Origin: Nymphaea colorata
Taxonomy: Eukaryota > Streptophyta > Magnoliopsida > Nymphaeales > Nymphaeaceae
Length of the DNA stretch: 64,000 nt
Direction: 5' to 3'
Assembly (NCBI RefSeq): GCF_008831285.2
Contig: NC_045150.1
Span: 11,947,868-12,011,867 of the forward strand
The first letter of the stretch is position 1. Each line of letters begins with the position of its first letter. The translations under genes and the position numbers were made by a program. The notes under the pieces were generated by a model that saw only the letters and a program-made list of their open reading frames with translations, searched no databases and had not been told where the DNA came from. Below, in pieces: positions 32,401 to 45,500 of the stretch.

Positions 32401-35400
32401 AAGAATGGATGGATCGGACGTTTATTTTCCTTGGAGGCTTACGCGATGAATTTGAATCCATTAGGAGCCAAATTCTCAATTGTGACGAGGTCCCCGGAAT
32501 TGAAGAGGTGTATGCCCGTGTGGAATCTGAGGAACAGCGTCGCCAGGTGATGCATATTGACACCAGTCAGGGGAGTTCTCCTTCAGCCTTTGTTAGTCGT
32601 GCTTCTGGGATTGGACAGCGTCCTGTTCGGCGGTGTAGCCATTGCAACAAATAAGGACATTCTGTTGATTTTTATTGGGATCTTCATCCTGAGAGGCGGC
32701 TTGTCCGGGGTCATCCTCCTTCTAGCCGCCGGAGTCCTTCTGTGCCTGAGCCTAGTCAGAGTAGTCCTTCAAATGTTGCCAAATCTAAGCTTTCCACCAA
32801 TCAAATCAAAGAACTGCAAGCGTATATCAACCGGCTGTCTACTACTCAGGAGGATACTTCCACGTCTGAGGGGGCTAAGTTAGCCCAAGCTCTCGTGGCC
32901 ACTAGTGACCAAGGTAATTCCTCACATGGTGATTGGATTGTTGACAGTGGCGCTACGCATCATATGACAGGGGACCCTAAGATGTTCCAAGAATACAAAT
33001 TGTCTTCGGGGCAGCAACATGTATCTATGGCTGATGGTTCTTCTATCTCTGTGGCTGGAAAAGGGAGTTTGTCCTTGTTAAATAAATACTGTCTTCATAA
33101 TGCTCTTCATGTTCCCAATATTCCTGTGAATTTGTTATCTGTCAGCAGTATTACTAAAGAACTCAACTGTAATCTGATCTTTTCTGCTGATCGGTGTTTT
33201 CTGCAGGACTTGGTGACGGGGCAGAAGATTGGGATTGGTTCGGCTATTGATGGACTCTACAGACTGCCTGTGCAGGTTGCGTCCGCTCTTATTTCAGCCA
33301 CTAGTGGACAGTTGTCAGGCATGGAAGACAGATCTACTATTATGCGATGGCACGAGCGGCTTGGTCATCTTCCGTTTCCTTTGATTAAGAAGTTGTTTCC
33401 TAGTTTGTTTCATTCTGTTTCCATGGACTCCTTCACCTGTGAAGTGTGTCAGTTGGCTAAACATGTTAGGGCCTCGTACCCTATTTCATTCAATAAAACC
33501 ACTCGTCCATTTGCTTTGGTTCACTCTGATGTTTGGGGTCATTCGGGAGTACCCACTTGTCGTGGTTTTCATTACTTTATGACCCTTATTGATGATTACT
33601 CCCGTTGTACGTTCGTGTATCTGTTGAAAGAACGTAGTGAAGTTCCCGTTATTGTCAAAAATTTTGTGGCTTTTGTTGAGACTCAGTTTCAGACGTCTAT
33701 CCAAGCTTTTCGCACTGATAATGCTAGAGAGTATGTCTCTCAATCCCTAGATGATTTCTTGAAGAGCAAGGGTATTGTTCATGAAACGTCATGTAGTTAC
33801 ACACCTCCCCAAAATGGCGTGGCTGAACGAAAGAATCGCCATTTGCTTGAGGTTACCCGGGCTCTTCTGTTCCATCGATAGGTTCCCAAGCGCTACTGGG
33901 GTGATGCGCTTCTCACTAGTGCCCACCTTATCAACCGTATGCCTACCCGTGTGTTGCAGGGCCATTCCCCGTACTCTATGCTTTGGCCTACTCAGAATCC
34001 CTGGCCTCTTACTCCTCGGGTGTTCGGGTGTGTTTGTTTCGTTCATGACCATAGTCCCACCCTCAAGAAACTTGATCCTCGGTCTGTCAAGGCTGTCTTC
34101 CTGGGGTATTCCTCCACTCAGAAGGGATACAAATGTGTTGATCCTACCACCTCTAAAGTCTATGTTTCCCGGGACGTCACCTTCCATGAACATGAGGCAT
34201 ACTTTCATGTGAATCCTCTTCAGGGGGAGTATCTAGGGCACAATAGTGAAGAGTATTCCTCAAATCAGTTGATTCAGTTTACGGATTTCTTGGATTACAA
34301 GGCCAGTGACAGTGTGGCAGACACAGTCAGAGATGATAGAGACCGTCACATGGACGAGGGTCTTGTTGATAATCAGCCTACAGCCCGTGATCATTTGTTT
34401 GGCCAGGTGTACAGAAGGAAGAAGACAGATGTGATTGAAAATGTTGATGTAACCAATCCCAATCCTGTGAGTTCCCCGAATGACCCAAGTCTAATCAATG
34501 AAGAGCTTCCTATAGCCCTGCGCAAGGGCACCAGGTCTTGCACTTCTCGTCCTATTCAGAGATTTGTCTCTTATGCGAAATTGAGTAAGAATTACAAATG
34601 CTTTATAACATTCTTGTCTAAGTCTGTTATTCCCAGGTGTGTGGAAGATGCTAGAGAGGATCCTAAATGGCTACAGGCCATGACAGAGGAGATGAATGCC
34701 TTGGCAAAGAATGACACTTGGGAAGTTGTGGATATTCCCAAAGGGACTCATTTAGTTGGTTCAAAGTGGGTGTTCAATGTGAAGTACAAACCAGATGGTA
34801 CTGTGGAAAGGTATAAGGCTCGGCTAGTTGCAAAGGGGTTCAGCCAGAAATATGGTATTGATTATCTTGAAACCTTTGCCCCTGTTGCCAAACTGAAAAC
34901 TGTGAGGGTCATATTAGCACTTGCCGTGGAAAAGGGGTGGAGCATGGATCAACTTGATGTTAAGAACGCATTCTTGAATGGCCATCTAGAAGAAGAGGTC
35001 TGTATGAGTATGCCTCCTGGATATGTTCAAAGCGAAAAATGCTGTCATCTCAAGAAAGCCTTGTATGGATTAAAGCAGTCTCCTAGAGCATGGTTTGAAA
35101 GACTGAGGATAGTGATGAAGACAAATGGATACAAACAGGGAAATGGTGATCACACCCTATTCATTAAGCAGAGAGATGGCCTGGTGAGTCTTCTTCTTGT
35201 GTATGTTGATGATATGATAGTCACAGGTGACGATGAAGAAGAGAAAAAGAAGATGAAGGAGAGGTTAGCTGCTGAATTTGATCTTAAAGATTTGGGTAAA
35301 CTAAGGTACTTTCTGGGGATAGAGATTGCTCAGTCAGAGACAGGGCTGGTTATGAGCCAAAGGAAATACACTCTGGATCTTCTAAAGGAGACAGGCAAAC

Positions 35401-36535
35401 TTGGATGCAGACCCTTTCTAACTCCAATGGAGTCTGGTACAAAGATAAGCATCAAAACTGGCAACATCTTAGATGAGGAAGGAAAAGGGCGGTATCAGAG
35501 GCTGGTTGGTAAGCTCATCTATCTTACTCTTACTCGCCCTGATATTACTTATGCTGTGAATGTGTTGAGTCAGTTTATGCATGCTCCTACTGATTGTCAC
35601 TGGAAGAGTGCAGAAAGAGTGTTGGGGTACCTAAAGAATGACCCAGGAAAAGGATTACTCTATACTCAGCAAGACCGACTTAATATTGAAGGATACTCTG
35701 ACGCAGATTGGGCAGGATGTACTGATACTAGGAGGTCTACCACAGGGTACTGCATCTTTCTGGGGGGTAACCTGGTTGTATGGAGAAGTAAAAGGCAAGA
35801 AGTTTGCTCTAGATCCAGTGCTGAGGCTGAATACAGGGCTGTGGCTATGGGAGTTACAGAAATGTTATGGTTAAAGATTCTCCTAGCAGATATTGGTGTT
35901 GAAACAGAAGAGAAGATGAGGATGTACTGCGACAACAAGTCTGCAATTAACCTTGCGAATAATCCCGTTCTGCATGACAAAACTAAACATGTGGAGATTG
36001 ATCGCCACTTCATACGAGAACGCATAGATTCAAAGGAGTTGATCCTACCTTATATGAAGTCTGAAGATCAAATTGCAGATGTTCTAACCAAAGCCTTATG
36101 TACATCTCAATTCGAGAAAAATGTAAGCAAGTTTGGCATGTTTGACATGTATGCCAAGCTTGAGGGGGAGTGTTAACATATCATGTATAGGGAACCGGGT
36201 CTGGATCCAGACCCGGTCCCATGGGCACGGGTACCGAGAGTGGCTCGGTACCCTAGGCGGGTTTCCCTCTTATTTAATCCCACTTATGGTGTAATTGTTG
36301 ATTAAGTGGAATAACATTTTCTCTCTCCTAGGGTTGCGGTTGTGCCCCTAGGTTAGAGCTTCTCCGTGGTTTTTCACCTCTCTTTGAGGTTTTCCACGTA
36401 TATTGTGTGTTCCTTCTCTTTCTCTCCATCTTGGTGTGTGTTTCTACACTTCTTTTCCAGCCAACGATTTCTAAGTCCTTCCATTGTGCAATCCACACAA
36501 CTGCCATGTCCTCTTTTTCCACTTTCTATTTTACC

Positions 36536-36578
<43 letters not shown>

Positions 36579-39500
36579 GGCCAGCTGCATCCACATACCC
36601 ATGATTTTGAATTTGGTCCGCACTCGTACCCATGTGACATAGTATACACACATATTTTTGTGTTTCCTGTGGCTGAAGATAAGAACCATGGGATGAATTT
36701 TGAGGTTGATGTTTCAGCCGACTATAAAGCTTTTACAAACCTTTTTCATACGGGTCTTCAATGAAGCTAGATGATTGCAATTATGAAAGGAGGTCTCATA
36801 CATTCATGATGTCAGTGGTGGGACATCGTAAGGATCATATTATATTTGAAAAGGAGCCAATTAAAAAAGTTGGTAAATATGCCACATGAAAAGAAGATAA
36901 TAGTATAATTATGGTTTGGATTATGAACAGCAACCAACCACATATTGCAGATGGACTATACTATTGTACCACTGCGAAACATATGTGGGAGTTTCTTTGT
37001 GAAACATAATCTCATGAGAAGAATGCCAGTAGGATTTTGCAGGTGAACAGGAGATTTTTCAGCTGCAAGAAGAGGAGCAAAGTCTTGCACAGTATTTTGC
37101 CTCGGTCAAGTCAACTTATGAAAGACTGCACTCCACTCGGCCTTCATGAAAGACCTGTCAGAAAACTCATCAAGAACGTGGTCAGGTTCTTATCAGGGCT
37201 ATCTCTAGATTATGCAGTGGCTAAGGTGCAGATGCTTACAAGTAATGAGATTCCTGCTCTACGGATGCATACAATTAGCTTAGCCATCTTGCAGTCACTC
37301 TACCTCAAACACACAATGATTCTACTTCATCAGCTTTAGTGGCCATGGGAGGTCATGGTCGTGGTTCTACCTTCGCCAACCATGGTAGAGGCCGAGGCAA
37401 AGCCACAGGAAGCCATGGAAGACTTCTATGCACATATTGTGGCAAGTGCTGGAAGAAGCATGAGTGTCTATCCTCTGTCGCTGCCCTAAATAAAATAATA
37501 GTTCAAGCAGCATCTCTCACATTGGAGTCTATTCCCACACCTTCCTCCACAGACACTGTGGCACTTAGTGTTAGTCGAGCCGAGTATGAATAGTGTCTAG
37601 CCCAAAGATCTGCGCCTGCGGCATCAACTACGGTTACTGATACAGCTTGTTCTAAAGGTACTTTGATGGAACATAAAGGTAATGTAAGGATTGTGGATTG
37701 TTGAGCATCTCGACACTTTTGTGGCCAGTCATGTAGTTTTTCTTCTCTTCTTTCCTCTCCTATGTCATGATATGTTAGATTAGCTGATAATAGGTTGTCA
37801 CTATCTTGGGGCAAGAGGATGCGTAACTCACTCCTCAATTACATATTCAGCAGGTGCTTCAGACCCCAGAGTTCCCAAAGAATCTTTTATCTGTGAGCCA
37901 CCTTATGAAGGAATTAAACTATAAATATAATATTTTTTACCCTGGTTGTTATATTTTTCAGGACTTATCGACTGGAAAGACGATTGGTGGAGGCTATGAG
38001 AAAGGGGAGTTTATTACCTTTCACAACCCGTTGGAGCTGAAGCATTATCAATGGAATCGAATGCTTGTCCTCTTCTATGGCACCTCAGACTTGGCCATCC
38101 ATGCCTCGCAAAACTTTGTCACCTTGTTCTAATATTCCGTTCACTACTACGTTTCCGTGTGAAGCATGTCAGCTTGGAAAGGACAATCATAGTTTGTTTC
38201 CTTCAAGTCAAAGTCCATCTAGTCAATGTCCATTTGATCTTATTCATGTTGGTGTGTGGGAACTAAAGGTGGGTTCCTAGTCTATCATAGTTTAAGTATT
38301 ATCTTGTTCTTGTTGATGATTTTTTTGGGTGTCATGAACCTACTTGTTGAAAGAAAGGTCAGAAGTCATTTGTATTCTCAAATCGTTTATTCTTAAAATG
38401 AAAATTCAATTTGATTTTATTGCTAAATGCATTGGCACTGCCGCACTGACAATGCACTTGAATTCAAATCCTCTCAATTGGTACAATTTTATAAGGAATA
38501 TGCCATTTGTCCCCATACTTCCCAGCAGAATCGGTTGGCAGAAAGGAAACACCGGCATCTACTTGATGTGGCCCGTATACTTATGATTCAAAGTCATGTA
38601 CCATCATACCTCTGAGGAGAATTAGGAGAAGCTATTCTTACAGCTTGCTTCTTAATTAATTGTATATCTGCTTCTTCTATTGAGAATCAAATTCCTATTC
38701 AGCTTCTTTATCTAGGGTGCACCTTATTTCATCACTCTCCCAAAGTTTTTGGCATACATGCTTTGTACATAAATTGGGACCCTATACAGATAATTTGGGG
38801 TTAAAGCAGTCAAGTGTGTATTTGTGAGATACTCCAGAAATCTGACAAGGTACAAATGTTTTGATCTTGTTTTGTGAAGGGACTATGTCAATATGGATAT
38901 CACATTCTTTGAGTCTCAATCTTACTTCTCCCATCATTTATCCTTTGAGAATACTAAGAGGTTTAGTTCATCCTCTCTTCCTATTCTTCATATTCCATTA
39001 GAGTCGGTTCCATGTGCCCTTTGTCTATTCATGTGCAGTGACCCCCTCGATTTCTTGATCCTCCACAAGATTACACTCGGCGACAACACCCTTCTCATGA
39101 CCCCATCTGTTTCTTCTCAAGAGGTAAGTTTCCCTAATGAATTTAATAAGGCAAATGATGATCTTGGCAGATCTAAAGGTTTTCTTGTGGAAGAAGATGA
39201 CTTCCCCATGGCTACGTGAAAAGGGAAGAGACAATGAACTTTGCATCTTATTTTCCACTTTGTGTCTACTAATAATCTTGGAAAACATATGCAGAACTCT
39301 ATTACTGCCATGTCAATTATATCGATCCCAATAAATGATCAGCAACCTCTTTATGATCCCATGTAGTGATAGGCAATGCAAGAAGAAATTGATACAATGC
39401 TTTCTCGAAGGACCTGGGATCTAGTTGATCCACCTCCTGGGAGTGATATTGTTGATTCCAAGTAGGTATTCACAATAAAATATAACTATGATAGTTCAAT

Positions 39501-42500
39501 GGAATGTACAAAGCTCAATTGGAGGCAAAATGATACACAGACATATGGGGTAGATTTCTTTGAGACATTTTCTCCCATTGTCAGATTAGGTACTATTAGG
39601 GCTTATCATTCCAATCGTAGTTCATTATGGATGGATTGTGTCTTAGCTTGACGTTAAAAATGTTTTTTTGTATGAAGATCTGTCTGAGATAATATATATG
39701 AAGCAACCCCAAGATTCAAACGATAAGGGGAGTGGAAAAGCCCACAAATTGAAGAGAGTTAAACATGACTTAAAACAGAGTCCACGAGCTTAGTTCCATA
39801 AATTTTTTGATATTATGTCTAAGTACTGGTTCCAGGGATGGATCACCCTTAGACCATTCACTGTTTTTAAAGAAGAATTCCAAAGGGATTGTTATTATGG
39901 TGGTTTATGTGGATAACATCATTTTGACATATGACAATGACCACAAAATTCTAAACACTAAATTGCACCTGCAAAAGCATTTTGTGACTAAAGATTTTGG
40001 ACCTCTTAAATACTCCATGGAGATTGAAAGTGACCAAAAACAAGGAAGGTGGGGCCCTCTCATAGAGAAAGTACATTCTTGATTTATTGCAAAAAAAACA
40101 GAATGTTAGGTGCTAAACCTGCCTTTATAGTTTATTCCAATGAATCCCAAACTATATCTTCATGATGAGCAATCAGAATTTTGTAGATTGCAGATCCTTG
40201 GTTGGAAAACTTTTGCATGTGACTATGACCAAACCTGACATTTCTCTAGTTCCAGCTATTGGCAAATTGAGTCAGTTTGTGGATAATCTTAAGAAAGTGC
40301 ACTAGGATGCAGCAAAGATGGTTCTAAAATATCTCAAATCCTCTCCTAGCAAAGGATTATTATTTCAAAGGGAACATCTTTGGATGTGGAGGCTTATATG
40401 GATGCAAGCTATGCTCGGTCTATAGATTAGCAAAACACCAACATTGGCTTCTATGTTTTTGTGGGAGGTAATTGATAGCATGGAGAAGTTAAAAGCAAGC
40501 TGTAATAACTAGATCTAGTGCTAAGTCAGAATATAGAGCTATAGTTCAGACGGCTGCTGAGATGACATTGATAAAATATATGCTCATCAGTTTGGGGGTT
40601 TCAGTTGATATGCCCATGAACATGAGATGTGATAACAACAAAGCTGCCACTTATATTGTCAATAATCATGTTTTCCATGGAAGAACCAAACATATAGAGG
40701 TTGCTTGTTGATACATTCAAGATATGGTGCAAGCAAGAGCTATATCTACAATTCATGTGTCTTCAAAGGATAAAGTAGCAGATGTATTTACAAAACCTCT
40801 TCCTCTTACTGAGTTCACTAGATGGTGTAACAAGCTAAGCAGAATTGACATCTATGCTCCAGCTTAAGGGGGAGTGTTAGTTATAGTTCTTCTATATTGT
40901 GAGTCCTATCTTAATAAATAGTTTACGTTGGTGGGTGTTAATTGTTATTTTTATTCCTTCTTCATTCTTTTGGGTCAATGTGTGGACTTACAATGTCCTT
41001 TTTTTTTTCTATTATCCCCCTAATCCTATTTTATCATAGGACTAGGGTTAATGAAGATAATTCAATCTTTTCTCTCAACTCTACTCGCAACATATTAACA
41101 AGGGTCCAGAAACAAACCAACAGTATATACAAGATGTGATACAAGGATCACATGAATCTGACCTGGTTAATAGTTAATACACAACAAAAGGACATCTTCA
41201 GTGATTTTTACATTGAGAAAACTATGGAGCCTAATTAATCAAACCAAATACTATTCTTGGATTTCTATCGCAAAGTTTTAAATGAAAGTTAATTCCTTGG
41301 GAAAAAATCTTGGGAACTAAAAAAATAAAAAATTATTAAATATCATGAAAATTTGAGTTTTTTAATTTTCCTACCAAAAACATTCATCAAAATAAAAAAT
41401 AATTAAAATATGGCAAGGAATCAAAAAGTTTGAAGACCTTTTTCTTGAAAAAACATAAAAATGTGAAGAACGATATTTTCATGATCTTATCACTGGCATT
41501 TTTTTCTTTCAAAATATCATGATTTTTCCCATTTTCCCATTTTTTGTATTTTTGTATTTTTGCTTTTTTTTTTCAAAACCAGGGATGTTTGTCACAAGAA
41601 CCAGAATTCAAGTAGGATCCAAGTCTAGCATGAAATCTTGATAAATTAAATCCAGCTAGTAATCAGAGTATCAGACCCTACAGGTCTAACTTCCACTTTC
41701 CTTATCACCAAACCAGATCCTGTCAAATTGAATACAAGATGGGCAACAACATTTTGATAAGCATAAATGGGTCCATGAAGAGAGAGAGAGGCATCCAAGA
41801 AGCCTCTATGGCTGTATGTATGCAAGTATATGCCTGCGACCAAAGCCAGAGAGATATATGGACCTATGTATGCATCCACAAGTCTATGACCCACACATGT
41901 TAAAATATAGAATACACCAGAATGAGCAAAGGAACTATACATGCAAGAAGAAGAAGGGTATGCATTATTAAAAAAGTCACACTTACAAATGACCAGAGGC
42001 AATAGAAAATATATTGATTGTGACTCCACGCCTTCCAAATTTTTCATGTGCCTGAAAACCAAAACACAAACAAACAAGGAGGTGCCTTATTTCTTTAGGA
42101 AGCTTCCAAGCACACAAAGGTGTGCGGTCAGTGGTGGTACTTGAGGTAATACCATACTACAAACCTACCGCTACTACTACTACTACAACAAATTTTGAGC
42201 AGGTCATTAACACCATGTCAAGAGGACAACCTCAGATAAATTTTGGTCCATTTTAGAGGTCAATAAAGTTGTCTCCGTTCATTTTCTTCTAAATCATGAA
42301 TAAAAACTCAAAATTCTAAATTAAGTCAGAACAGTCCAAATTTATAGCAACATGGAGCAAATATGGAATTACTGATTTCATTACCATACTGATGTATTAA
42401 ATTGGTGCAGGGCTATTAAACTGAAGGCACAACAAACTTTAATTTTATCATCATTTTCAAAATTATTTATTCTACAACTGTTTGAGACATTAAATCATTT

Positions 42501-45500
42501 GTTCATCCATTAGCTTTCCCTGATTCCAGATTCAATTCAAATAATTTTCCGTTTGCAGATTCAAAAATAGAAAAGTATAGCCAATACTAAATAGGGATAA
42601 CCACATTGCCTTTTCAGTGGGAAACCATGTTCAACTTGAAAATACTAATCCTCGTATTTACTGTTTCTTTCACAACTTCAGCTGTTTTGATCGATCAAAC
42701 ATTGATTAACTAAAAAAAAACGGAACCACATCATTTGTTGAATATAATACACCAATCTTGGGCTTTCCTGAACTTCATGCAACTTCGCATGTACATTATA
42801 TTCCACTTTCTCAAACCAGGTTTAAACACTCAAGAAGATCTGCAATCAAAAAATCCATGTTGCAGCAAAACTACAAGTCTCTTTTGAGGAAAAATTCCAT
42901 CAGCATCTCCAGCCATTTTTAGATGCTATCGCAGAAATGCAGAAAAAGACCTTTTGGTCAAAGACAGAACTATAAAATTAATACATCATGTCAGAAGAAA
43001 ATATATAGTAGACTAGACCATCTTGGAAATTTGGGCGGTCCTGAAATAAAACAGAGTATGCCTAAGATATGGTACTGCAGAAAAGGTTTGATTGTGAAAG
43101 TTGGAGCACATAACCATGCCACATGTGGTGGTAATGTTCCACCACTTTTGAAAGGCATTGGGTACTCATTATCCAATTCACCAGTTACTCCTGCCGAGTT
43201 TCATACTTATTTTGCATACATCTATGATCTTTTCTGTTACTTGCACTCCTATCATTCTATCTTTGCTTTCCTCGTATAGTAGGATTGACTGGTTACACCA
43301 AGTGATATGAACATGCTTTCCATTTCTCGTAAGACTGGTTTTGTTGGCAATGTTAAGCAAACACTTCCTTCCCTTCCAAGGGATTTTACTCCCACAGAAA
43401 GTGAAAGGTGAAAAAAAGGCCAAAAAGACACTCACTTACAATGTTGAAACTTGAAACACATCATACATAAGGTTAATGAATGTAACAAGAAATTTAAATA
43501 GGAGCTAACCTGGAAATAACTTTCAGATCAAATGAATACTGCTACTCAAAAAAAAAAAAAGATCTAATGGATTTCAGGGTCAAGAGGCTAGCCACGAATG
43601 GACAATATGACAGTTTAAGGTCCAGCCACTTTCTAGCTTTAAACTTGTTAGCAGTCAGTCACTTTCTAGAGGAGCAATGGTCACTTTCAGGAGAATCACT
43701 GATATACAACATTGTTTGTCACTTGGTTTGGCCTCTGTTCCAGATTCGCAATAAAGCTAAAAATATTAACCCCAATACAAGCTTCACTACAAAACTGAAC
43801 ACGATATTGTCCATCAGTAATAGGAAAAACCATAAAAGAAGACTTCCTTCAAGACAAACACATCAACTGATAATAAGTTATTGTACTACATTATAGAAGC
43901 ATCAGAGGTTACCCCAGAAGGTACATGTCTCTTCTTGGATTGCTCACCCCCTCCAATTAAGCCTGATGCCCACTTCAGTATATTTGCATTCCAACCACTG
44001 ATACCATCCTGCCAGAAATAAGACCATTATTTATGCACATAATCATTATAATACAAGGAACTGATCATTTGCATTATGCCCTAATGGATTAACTTACTTC
44101 CTTCCTTTTCTCCGCATGTTCATCAGTAGCTGCAGTTAATAATTGCTCATGTTCCTTACCCTTCCTCTTCATTACTTCCAGGTACACCAACTTTCCTCTT
44201 AGATCATATATCACAATCTGCTTACCACTTTGTCGATTTCCACTTTCACTTTCAGGCATCATGTAAAGATCTGCACTTCTACCTGGAGCAAGCTGGAGAT
44301 TCCAAACCCCAGGAGAAACTTTCAGTTGCCAGTAACCCAAGTTAGCCATCACAAGGGTGTCAACCAAGTGTGGTGAAGCCTTTGTTCCAAGAATAAATTG
44401 AAGGCCTCGGGGAGGATCATGGTCCTTCTCAGAGCAATGGCCTACAAAATGAAATCCATTAGAGAAGTCCAAATGAAAAAATTTGTAAGGATTGGGACTA
44501 AATCTTCAGGAAAAAGGAAAAAAAAGGTTGATTCAAAAAAGTCCCTAACATGAAACAAAAAAGTACCAGTCAAAAGAAGTGCTTCAAGCTCAAAAACAGC
44601 TTGCAATGTCCGAACATCTCCAAGGTTTTCAAGCAATATGTTGTCCAAGTCATGGCTGTAAAACATAACCGATACATTGATCCAAAACTGTTCAACTGAG
44701 AAAAGCACATGGATTTATGGCCTAAAATATCATATGAAAGCAATAAAAAGAGTTTCAGATTATAAATGCAACATACACTGCAATGACTGGCTCAATGAGC
44801 CATGGATCAGGGACATCAAGATTCATAGTAAGAGTTTTGGACAATGGCATATTTGGGAAAAAAGCCCTTGGTCCAGTTATTGAGAAGTCAAGAGAACTGA
44901 AGTCGTCCTGCAAGCCCATAAGTTATAAGATAGATTAACATTAATTGCAGAAATACAGAGTCCTCATGGATGTGTGAATGTCTGCAACATTGATTCCAGA
45001 AATGCAGCATGTATCAGTGTCCACAGACTCAGAGACACACATGAGCAAGCGAATGAGAGAGATAGAGAGAGAGAGAGGTACCATAGACGGCACCACATAT
45101 CTGTAGTAATTCTTCAGAGGAAGGTTGACCAGAGAACTCTGTTGAAAACCAATCAGAAAAGAACAAGGTAACGTTCTGAAGTTGGCCATAAGTCCAAAAA
45201 GAAGAAAAGTAGAAATAACAGGTAAACTATGCTCATAAGCTTAAATTTATCAAGGAGGTAGTCAAGAATAACTGACAAAATTGCACTAAAACCATTCCAG
45301 TTTATATCAGGTTACTGGCTTAAATCCCATCCATAATGTCAGCAGTGGTAACTAGGTTCATGTTGGGCCTAGATAGGAAACCCAAATTGTCAAATTGTGG
45401 GGCCATATTAGGAATGATATAACCAATAGTGGACACACAGCAACATATAGTGTGTCATGACTTATGACACATATCATGTTTGTAGGCAAAAATGATAAAA

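Larger units (their letters stand above)
31228..36448 (+). mobile_element. Ty1/copia retrotransposon, full length and very young, in a UGGT intron
   Basis: 5,221 bp on the plus strand, opposite to the host gene. It has 278 bp LTRs (31228-31505, 36171-36448) that I find differ at one base, a 5 bp target duplication CTTCT (31223-31227 and 36449-36453), an initiator-Met-tRNA-type primer site and a GGGGGAG purine tract. Gag-pol is a single frame from 31878 whose final TAA (36174-36176) overlaps the start of the 3' LTR. Two in-frame stops interrupt it: TAA 32652-32654 in the zinc knuckle and TAG 33879-33881 after the integrase core. It sits in the 12.5 kb UGGT intron. Confidence 0.97.

Noticed and set aside
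30168-36642. Single hAT-like element spanning the young copia
   Set aside because: The two ends look alike in type, but the 8 bp flanks (TCCACAAG and TATACACA) do not match, so they are probably ends of different copies.
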